A stretch of 54,774 nt of DNA from Pseudomonadota bacterium (lineage in GTDB: Bacteria; Pseudomonadota; Gammaproteobacteria; JAIEPX01): positions 1 through 54,774 of the forward strand of contig JAKORL010000053.1 of the NCBI GenBank assembly GCA_029777855.1, given 5' to 3'. Position 1 is the first letter of the stretch, and every line of letters starts with the position of its first letter. A program made the translations under genes and the position numbers. This document shows positions 1 through 9,100 of the stretch, one piece after another. A model generated the notes under the pieces. That model was given only the letters and a program-made list of their open reading frames with translations. It did not search any database and had not been told where the DNA came from.

Positions 1-106
1 GCATTTAAAATGATAATTTATTCCTCCACTCCTGACCTCCGTAATGTTACGGAACTTATCACATACAGATTTTTATGTAAATTTGTAAAACTACATCCCA
101 AGGTTT

Positions 107-125
107 ATAAGGCTTAGAGCCTTAT
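107..125. repeat. Short inverted repeat upstream of the LuxR gene
   Basis: Two 8-bp arms (ATAAGGCT / AGCCTTAT) are separated by 3 bp. A second dyad, CCGTAA-TG-TTACGG, lies at 39-52. There is no T-run after either, so a terminator is not obvious; either could be an operator or a leftover from an upstream gene. I see no gene between 1 and 334. Confidence 0.35.
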
Positions 126-264
126 CCGACTTATTAAATGCTTAATCCCTTTGTTTTTTTATTAGTTTTAAGCAATTAATACGATTCGAAATTCAGGTAA
201 TTTTTCAGAAAAATATAAGCAAGAGGTGCCCTATCCTGATGTTGAGGAAATTATGATCTTAGGA

Positions 265-293
265 TTGATCTCTAAAAGATCGATGTTTACATT
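265..293 (+). promoter_or_regulatory. Candidate sigma-70 promoter of the LuxR-type gene
   Basis: TTGATC at 265-270 and TACATT at 288-293 are separated by 17 bp, a good spacing for a vegetative promoter. They lie about 40 bp upstream of the start codon at 335. This is a match by eye only. Confidence 0.35.
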
Positions 294-334
294 ATGATTC
301 TGATATTATTTTCACGAAGATAAAGGAGATAAAA

Positions 335-1093
335 ATGTCAAAAGTCACGATTGATAGCCTAAACACCTTATTTGATCATTTTGAGTTACAAAATAATGCG
401 GTGTTGTGGCTCACAAGTTTAGATAATCAGCGCCAATTGTATATCAGCAAACGTTTTGAAGAAATTTGGGGTGTAAAAACGCAAAAGCTCTATGAGAACT
501 CTGGCTCATGGGGTGAACATGTTTATGAAAATGATAAAGACCGTGTTTTTTCACAAGTTCAAAATAGAACTAGAGCACCAGAAAAAGCAGTTAAAGAGTC
601 ACTACTTTATAGAATTCTGGATCAACATAAAAAAATTCGATACTTACACTCCACAGCATTTCTCCTAACTTCAAATGAAGATATTCATGTTGCATTTGGC
701 GGCGTAACTCAAGAATTAGATGAGACGCGATGGATAACTGCGTTAGATAGTTATAATAAAGGCCATAGCACCGAAATGAAAAACCAGATTTTCAATACAT
801 TAAATAACGAGATTAAAGTGGTTATGTCCATTTCAAATAACAATCTCCTCTTTAAAAAAAAATCATTGGATCTTATTAAAACTATCTTTAATGACGGAGA
901 ACCTTTGAATCTAACCGAAAGAGAAGCCCAGTGCCTTTATCATCTTAGCGAAGGAAAGTCGGCAAAGGAAACGGCAAAATTAATAAACGTCTCTCAACGT
1001 ACCGTAGAATTTCATCTTAATAATATTAAAGAAAAAGTAGGCTGTAGAACAAAAATAGAGCTATTAGCAAAAATCAAAATAAATAGTGTTTAA
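335..1093 (+). CDS. PAS-like domain / LuxR-type HTH transcriptional regulator
   Basis: This 252-residue protein is probably a DNA-binding transcription regulator. The last 65 residues form a GerE/LuxR helix-turn-helix (LTEREAQCLYHLSEGKSAKE followed by TAKLINVSQRTVEFHLNNIK). Residues about 15-135 resemble a PAS fold (aromatic-rich, W-G-x-x-x-x-x-LY, then HVYENDKDRV), so it may sense a small ligand or redox state. It is not an autoinducer-binding LuxR by sequence, and no luxI is present. An AAGGAG ribosome site at 323-328 supports the start. It stands alone, and the divergent accessory genes that follow are possible targets (inference). Similar PAS-LuxR orphans are common in Legionella and Coxiella relatives. 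Confidence 0.8.
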   Translation: MSKVTIDSLNTLFDHFELQNNAVLWLTSLDNQRQLYISKRFEEIWGVKTQKLYENSGSWGEHVYENDKDRVFSQVQNRTRAPEKAVKESLLYRILDQHKKIRYLHSTAFLLTSNEDIHVAFGGVTQELDETRWITALDSYNKGHSTEMKNQIFNTLNNEIKVVMSISNNNLLFKKKSLDLIKTIFNDGEPLNLTEREAQCLYHLSEGKSAKETAKLINVSQRTVEFHLNNIKEKVGCRTKIELLAKIKINSV

Positions 1094-1245
1094 TTAAATA
1101 TCTCTATCAATGAAAAGGTAGAAATTAATTTATATTATTTTTCAGAATCCATGGGACAATACGGTCAGCTGGTTCGCAGGAAGTAGAAGAACAATAATGA
1201 AAAAATATGCGTAAGTCAGTTAAAATCATATGCTTTCGCTAAGAA

Positions 1246-1271
1246 AATGTAGCGGCAAAAGCCGCTACATT
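1246..1271 (-). terminator. Rho-independent terminator of the GTPase gene
   Basis: The stem AATGTAGCGGC / GCCGCTACATT has 11 perfect pairs with an AAAA loop. On the minus strand it is followed by TTTCTT, giving a U-rich tail just past the stop codon at 1288. On the plus strand it could also stop readthrough from the LuxR gene, but the tail there is not T-rich. Confidence 0.7.
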
Positions 1272-1287
1272 GTTCTCAGAAATACAC

Positions 1288-2859
1288 TTAGTAAAATCGA
1301 GGTCCACAACCAAGTCCACCCATAGGAGAAAAACGAGGGTAACCGCCTAGTAGCGCCGGATGAATCAAAATAATGGATTCTCCATTACTATTGGAGCTTT
1401 CCTCACGCTTCCTTTCAAGCTCAGACTGTAATGATTTAATTCGATCATCTGCTCGTCGCTCTGCCTCGCTTAGTTGTTGTTGCATAAAATCACGAGTTCT
1501 TACAGCTTCGTTTTTTGCATCAGACAACTCATTTTTTAATACCTCCATATGTTTTTCCGTGGCTGCATAGGCAGCAGCGGTTTTGGTCATTTGATCTTGA
1601 AGAATTTTATTTTGCTTCTCATACTCTTGCTGAGAAATCTTCGCAGATTCCAAATCTTTTTGAAGAGATTTCTGCTTGCCTGTCAGATCATTAATCGCGG
1701 TTTTAGAATTTTCTAATTCAATTTTCGTCTTTTTAGCTTCAGCAGCTATTTTTTTCTCTTTTTCAAGTCTTTCTTGAACACGCATCAATGTTTGAACTAT
1801 AGTTTTTTCATAATTTGCCGGCATAATCTTCTTTAGATTCGAAAGATGTTCAGCACCTTTATCATGAAACTCAAATAACTTAATTTGATCAATAACCATA
1901 GTCTCCATTTTTTCAGATTCCGTTTGTACTCGATCAATTCGCATCCCAGCTAAAATTTCTGCCAATTTCAACAACTCAGGCAAAGGTTCGAATTCGAGTT
2001 TATTTAAATGGCTTCTAACACGGCTTGATATCAAACTCATTAAGCCTGTTATTTCTAACTCAGCAGAAGGACTAACCGATATATTAAAGGTATTTTCTGA
2101 ATCGTGTATACCTTTAAATTTATTGATCTTACTCAATAAATTTCCCCTATTAAAAACGCCATCAACCGGAGATAAATCATCTAAAGGACTATAGAATCCT
2201 ACATTACCTCTCTTCAGAATTTCGCTACACAAGGGTAACATAGAGGCGTCATCATGGATTGCTTTATAAAAAGGTTTAATTTTTTCATTAGGGACTTTTG
2301 AAATCAGCATCATTACTGAATCTAAATTCTTACCAAGATTTGGGCCTAAAAACTTAAGCGTACTTTGTATGGTCAATTCAAGAGTCTGTCCACGACCACT
2401 TAAAAATGAAGCTCTATCAACAATCAATATAATTCCTTTCACCAACTTACTGTTTTTGGCAAGACTTTGAATACCAATGGCATTAGCAACTTCGACATCT
2501 AATCCACGATTATCGAAAAATCCTGGACAATCACAGAGAATTAATGAGCTGCCTGGTTCTTGATATAACTGAGGTCTATCGGTATGAGACTTCATTCCAT
2601 GGCCAATCTCTGCCAGAGGATTGTCGCACACTACGGCATCGTCCATTTGTGTGGTATCTAACTTCATCTTTCTACCCGCAAGATAATTAATGAAAGTACT
2701 TTTACCTGCACCAGTAGATCCTATGACTAGAACCACCTCCTTATCTTTAGCCGAATCAATTTGAACCCCCATTTTAGACACAGTGCCTAATAGTTTTGCT
2801 AGCTTAGGATCACCTCCTAAATTCGCAGGTTTAGCGTAAGAATGCTTATAATCAAACAT
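1288..2859 (-). CDS. Septin/AIG1-like GTPase with C-terminal coiled coil
   Basis: This 523-residue protein has a G domain at about 40-260: a P-loop GSTGAGKST (K53), a threonine in SHTDRP that could serve as G2, and a G3 motif DCPGFFD (D110). A degenerate G4 (SKVP) replaces T/NKxD, so guanine specificity is uncertain. Residues about 350-490 are heptad-like, rich in K/E/Q, and predict a long coiled coil. A glycine/proline-rich tail (GGYPRFSPMGGLGCGPRFY) ends the protein. The architecture recalls eukaryotic GIMAP/IRG or septin GTPases and is seen in proteins of intracellular bacteria. An AGGAG site 8 bp upstream supports the start. There is no signal peptide. A role as a host-directed effector is inference; a bacterial dynamin-like or defence GTPase is the alternative. 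Confidence 0.75.
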   Translation of the reverse strand: MFDYKHSYAKPANLGGDPKLAKLLGTVSKMGVQIDSAKDKEVVLVIGSTGAGKSTFINYLAGRKMKLDTTQMDDAVVCDNPLAEIGHGMKSHTDRPQLYQEPGSSLILCDCPGFFDNRGLDVEVANAIGIQSLAKNSKLVKGIILIVDRASFLSGRGQTLELTIQSTLKFLGPNLGKNLDSVMMLISKVPNEKIKPFYKAIHDDASMLPLCSEILKRGNVGFYSPLDDLSPVDGVFNRGNLLSKINKFKGIHDSENTFNISVSPSAELEITGLMSLISSRVRSHLNKLEFEPLPELLKLAEILAGMRIDRVQTESEKMETMVIDQIKLFEFHDKGAEHLSNLKKIMPANYEKTIVQTLMRVQERLEKEKKIAAEAKKTKIELENSKTAINDLTGKQKSLQKDLESAKISQQEYEKQNKILQDQMTKTAAAYAATEKHMEVLKNELSDAKNEAVRTRDFMQQQLSEAERRADDRIKSLQSELERKREESSNSNGESIILIHPALLGGYPRFSPMGGLGCGPRFY

Positions 2860-3157
2860 AGTATTTCTCCTATAGAAGATTTAATGAATTAAATTTGAAT
2901 GATGCCTATATCATCATTTCTCAGGAGCAATCTTATAGAAGAGAAATATATATTTATCCGTAATATTACCTTATTTTGTCGGTCCTTTTTTTTTAAATTC
3001 AATTTTCTTGGTAATGTCTATATATTTTTGATATAAAAACTTATTAAATCGATCAAGGACATATGCTTAATAAGATTATAATATAAACGCTAGGAAGGAT
3101 TTATAAAGTGAAAAAGATCAGATATCTGCGCAAGATAATTACTTTTTAGCATTGTAA

Positions 3158-6100
3158 TTAGTTTTTTGAAAAATCGGATGTTTTATTCAATTCTAGGCTA
3201 AGTAAAATTGCAGCTTCAAGCTCATCGTCAACATCAGCCCCTTGTCGAGCATTGAAAAAGGCTGGAGTGTTTTTTTTATGGTCATCAAAAGTAGCTCCCT
3301 TTTGCTCTGCTAATCTGCGATTCATAGCACTGAGATTCAAAGACTTGCAAAAATCAGCACCTTCAAGGCATAAATTTGGACTTCTATTAACAAACGATTT
3401 GGTAAGAATCCATCGACCATATTGAGCTTCCCATTGTTGAATATCCCCATCATGCAAGGCTATCAATAAATGATCATTTTTAATAAAATGTAAAAACACT
3501 CCTGGAGAAAAAATTGTGATGGTATAAATTTTGTCAAATGTTTCGCAGCTCCAAAATGTTATAGAATTATCCGAATTCGAGGATACTAATAGTTGACCAT
3601 CTTCGCTAAATACACATGCTAGCACTTCTCCGACACATCCCTTTAGCACGTTGAGCGTTCTATAATTATCCAAGTCCCAAATATGAATTGTCTGGTCGTC
3701 ACTTCCTGATGCAAGAAGATTTTTCACAGAATTGAAGGCTAATGTATTAACCGAACGACTATGTCCTTTCAATATTTTGGATTCAATTTTATTTGATAAC
3801 CTAATATTGGAGATAATAAAAATATTTTTTTTATCGTGCTTTGTTGAGATAACCATTCGATTGCAGTCTGGATGAAATAGCATTGAGCTAACATGGTGAC
3901 CAACTTTTAACCGCAAAATACATGCTCCATCATCCAACTTCCAGATACGAACTGTACTGTCAATGCTTCCACTCGCAAGAAACTGTCCATCAGGACTAAA
4001 TACAAGAGCATTAGGTCCTAATTTATGCCCTACCAGTGTTTTTACACATATCCCCGTTGTGGTATCCCAGAGGGTAATTTTATGATCTAGTCCTTTACAA
4101 AAGGCTAACACCTTACCTTCCGGATGAAACGCTAAAGTATATACTATATCTTCGGTTTTGATTGTAAAAAGATCACTATCCCGTAGAGGATCAAATAAGC
4201 AGATATTTTCAAGTGTACCGTACGCTAATTGATAGTTTTTTGAACTGTAAGAAAAAGAAATTTTCCTAACTAAATTCTCCTGTAATGTTACCAATGAATT
4301 TAATTTATCTACTTTTAGCAATGAAATGCAATCTGACCTACCCGCTAACGCAAGGATATGTGTATTTAGATTATAAATAATCTTTTGATACCTATTTTTT
4401 TTATTATTGAGTTTAGATACGAGTATTCCAGTACTAAGATCCCAGAAGCTGACATTAGAGTCGCTGATATTAGAGTCAAAGCTACATGATACAAGTTGTT
4501 GCATATCAGGGATGAATGCTACGGAGTAAATACCATTTGGACTTTCGGAGAGTAACATATATTGTTGCATCACCAAATCCCATATAAAAATACTGCCATG
4601 ATTACTTCCCAAAGCTATATAATTTCCATCAGGGTGGACTGCTAATGTGTCAACTCGGGTTTGGGCGTTCATAGTGGCTAATTTTGTTTGCGTTTGAATA
4701 TCCCAAAGGGTGACATCGCCACCCACCGTGCCTGTGACGAATTTTTTACCATCTGAATACACAGCATAACACTGAACTCTCCCATTATACCCATCATAAT
4801 CTTTTGTTACATTGTGGCTTTTGCCTGATGCTATGTCTAATACGTAAACCTTACAATTGTCGTAACAAGCGAGAAGTTTTTCTCCCTTAGAAATAAATGA
4901 AATCTTTTGCACTACCGTATTATTTGGACAGAATACATTAATACATTTTCCATCACTAATATTCCAAAGAGCGACTTTACCAAATTGTTCACCAGAAGCC
5001 AGGATCATTCGATTTGGATGAAAGGCAAGGGAAATAATTGACTGACCATTGTTATCTCCAAAGTAAATTTGGCACTCAAATGTTATAGTGCTCCAGATAT
5101 AAATTTGGTTATGAAATTTACCATCCACTACAGCAAGTAATTGTCCATCATCAGAAAATGTCATCACACAGCCATATTCTTGCAATTGTATTGACGGATA
5201 TTCACCAAAATTTACATTAGACAAACTAGTACCGATAAATCGAGACTGACGTAGCCAACTTTGCTGAAAACTGACTAGATCAAGATTTGCACTGGAAAAA
5301 TCTACGTTATCCATTATGGCCCCATCTAAAATAGCCATGGGAATACGAACACCTGATAGATCATAATTCGCAAATGAAACATAAGCCACATTCAACAATG
5401 TTGCAGTAATTGAACCCAAATATGACAAATCATCACGATCTCTGGTACTTAAAACAAATGAAAATAATTTATCCTTGAGCAGGGAATATAAACCAAATCC
5501 TTCTCTCCAAAATCTCAAAACTGATTCATTACCTGTTATCACCATAGGAGTTAAATTTTTATCCTTAAACCACTTCAAAATACCTTCAGCTGTATACCTA
5601 TCATCATTTAGTATTTCGAGCATAGAGTCAACCACAAAATACTCCATCTCAGACTTATGCACAAATTGGTATACATAATCTTTTACATTGATTGGGCAAC
5701 CCTTGAGAAATATTTCGCTATCTGATGAAAAAAACCGTCTCCAAACACTATCATCAACCCTCTCAATAGAAAGAAAATCCATACCAGCATCGGGCTTGTA
5801 GCAGACGTTATTCATTTTTTTACCATATAAAGTTGCAGCAATTGCCTGTGACAATTCGCGACATTGCTGGTTGTAGGGTTTTTTATTAGAAGGATAACCC
5901 ACGGTGCTTTTAATTTTTTTCTCAGCTCTTTCAAAATACGATTGATTAAACGCCCTGTAAATGATAAATCGATTTAAGACGCCGGACCCTTTCGGAAGAT
6001 TTTTTAAACCTTGCAACACAAAAGAGAGGAGAAGCGGATTTTTCGTCATTTGATTCAATTCTGGCCTCTTGCTTAGCTCATCGTAATATCTCTGTGCCTT

Positions 6101-9100
6101 CTTTTTACTCACAGAAATATCAACCAATGCCCTCACTTGAGAATCAGTCAAGCCCTCTATAAGCCATTCTTCAAATAACTTAGGATTGTCAGTGATAAAG
6201 TTAGCATGATAACCTGGCTTTAAATACTCGCTTCTACAGGTGATGATGACCTTCATATTTTCGTAGTCTGACAGCTTATTTGTCTCATAATAATTAAAAT
6301 CAGTACTACCCATTCTTTCATCATAGCCGTCAAGTATAAGTACACGCAACTCTGGAAATTTCAGAGGCCAATCACTCATTATTTCTCGAATTTTCTGCTT
6401 CAACTCATCACAAGTATATCGATCCAAGGCGATTCGCTTGCACAACTGGGGGTTTAATATGTTTTCTAAGTGAGTAGTGATAGTGGTTTTTCCAATACCA
6501 GACTCTCCTTGAATGAAAAGGACAATCTTATGAGAATCGAGCATAAAATCTAGCAATGCTTCTCGAATAGAAACAGAAGGGAGATTATCTCTTTCACTCG
6601 GCTTTAATCTTAGTGGGAGTATTTTAACATTTGGGGCAATATAGTTTTCAATTCGATCTAATTTTGTACGCAGATAGCTTATTTTGCATGTACGATAGTG
6701 GAATTTCAATGTCATAACCAGACTGTTATGTAATTGGGAATCTTTTAATATTGAAAAATGATTACTCGATTTTATTGTTAAAGAAGTAACTCCCTCTGAA
6801 GGCCAATTCAATGTATTATTTGCTCTAAAAATCTTATCAAGCAATTGCTCTTCAGCCTTAAAGAGACAAAACCCCGGTAATTTTCCTGCGGGTGAATAGC
6901 ATTGTTCGGCGAGACGCATCACCTTCGCAGTCCAAATGACTTTTTGTATATCTGGAGAGCTATACCGTGCAGCTATTTGCAATTTCTCAAAAACAAAATC
7001 TATTTTTTCGAGTATTGATTTTCTTTCTTTTATAGCCAATGTATCTATCTTTAATTCTAGATGACATTTTTTTCCGATTAAATCGGCAAGTTGTTTCAAT
7101 TCGTCTGAGAGTTTATCTGAGCTCAGCTGTTGATAAACAAAAGGTGCCAATGTATCAATCACATAAGCAAAAGCCTGATATCCACGGTTTTGTAATTGTT
7201 TTACGACCTCGATGCACAATGTGCCACCAGTAGACCAACCCATCAGGAAAACAGGCCGTTGAAATCCTTTATGATGATTCAAGAGTGAAATAACAAAATC
7301 TGTGGCAATGCTTTCTATAGATTGAGGCATACAAGAGGGATCGCGGGATTCGAATCCAACCAATTGAAGATCTGTAGAATGGATTGACAATAGTTTTGCC
7401 ATCTCGACATAGTCCCAATCAACTCTCCCGAGGAGCGAGGGTAAGCAGTACAAGGTATATTGAAATCTGTCTCCTGACTGGTGGATCTCTTTATTATTAG
7501 AGGATGATAATACAATAGGTTGCATCGGGTTGAGCAAATTAAAAATTATCTGAGATTGCTCCTGTATACTAGCATAATCGAATAACAGAGTTGCATTGAT
7601 AGACTCTTGAATTGTGGAAAAAGCATTGCGTAATTGCTGAAGTAAGAACATTAGCGAAACCGAGCTTCCACCAGATTCAAAAAAGTTTGCATCTAATTTA
7701 AAAGGTGACTTTGATGACAATACAGATTGCCATATCGATTGAATTTTATCAATCAAGCTATCCAAGTGGGAATTCGAGCTTTTTTCAATAGCCCCTGAGG
7801 AATTAGCAAAATTTAATTTTTTTCGCTCACGATATTCGAAAAGCAACTTTTCATAATCTTTTTTTCCATTCGATGTTTTTGGAAATTCATCTTCTTTCCA
7901 TATGAGAAAAAAAGGAACACCTACCGTGCGTATATCTTCTTGATTAAGGTAGAGTTGTATATCATTATCTGATATACGCCTCTCTTTATTTTTGGATTGG
8001 AGGAAAACAATTAATTTCGCTTCTTCGCCCAAGTTTTCGTCTGCTAGACAAGCAGCACCGCCGACTTTAATATCGAGATGTTTGCATAAAATATTTTCAA
8101 GCCCATCCAGATCCATACGTTTAGAATTAAATTTAAACACACGGTTATAGCGGCCAATCACGATATACCGCCCGTCTTCTAAACAAATAGCCTTATCACC
8201 CGTTCTATAGAAACGTTCTTCCTCGATTTCAATAAAACGATGTTCATTTTTCTCTTTTGCTTCACCATAATAATCTCTAGTAAGAGAAATACCTGAGATA
8301 AACATTTCTCCTGGAATGCCTATCGGTGAAGGGGTTATCGAATTCAGATCTTTCTCATCCGGTGTGAAGAGCTTAATTTTTGTCCCTAGAATAGGTCGCC
8401 CGATGGGTATGTAATTTTCGTGCCCTTGAAAGGTTACCGGGGAACTAACATAAGCATTCAAATTTTCAAGCGTTGTACATATTGTGGTTTCAGTCAATCC
8501 ATAACCATTCACAACCTGTAAGTTATCTCTGATCCAATACCGTGCTAAATCCCAACCAAATTTCTCACCCACAATAAACAAGGCACGCCAGTAAGGAAAA
8601 TCCTCTGGTCCGCCGAGCTGTTTTAAAAGATGCGGCGTAAAGATTACCGCTGAAATTTTTTGATCCTGACAATATTTTTTTAACCTATCGGGATCCAAGC
8701 GAATTTCATCTGGAATAATCGATAATGTGCCTCCTAACCCTAAAATTAGCATTTCTGCGATCCACGCATCAAACCCCGGAGCTGAGTATTGAGCCATAAC
8801 AGTATTGCCCGTCAAATCAACACACTCGCGATGCGCCTCTAAACACGGCACTAAACCTCGATGTTCTATTAAAACACCCTTAGGCTTACCTGTTGAACCA
8901 GAAGTATACATCACGTACGCTAAATCACACGGGGAGAGGGGGATTTCGGGGTTTTCTCGGGAAATTTGATCCGGAATATTATCTAAACAAAGAGTATTAT
9001 GATTAGGCACTCGAATCTGAAGAACAGAATCTGTAATGAGACATGATAACTTTGTCTCATTTAAAAGAGTATTAAAATTTTCTAAATATTGTATTCGAAA

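Noticed and set aside
335..1093. Quorum-sensing LuxR with a LuxI partner
   Set aside because: The N-terminal part is PAS-like, without the autoinducer-domain signature, and no luxI-type gene occurs in the window.
1373..1570. 65-codon plus-strand frame inside the GTPase gene
   Set aside because: Antisense to the coiled-coil region, Ser/Leu-rich by base composition, no ribosome site. It mirrors the real gene.
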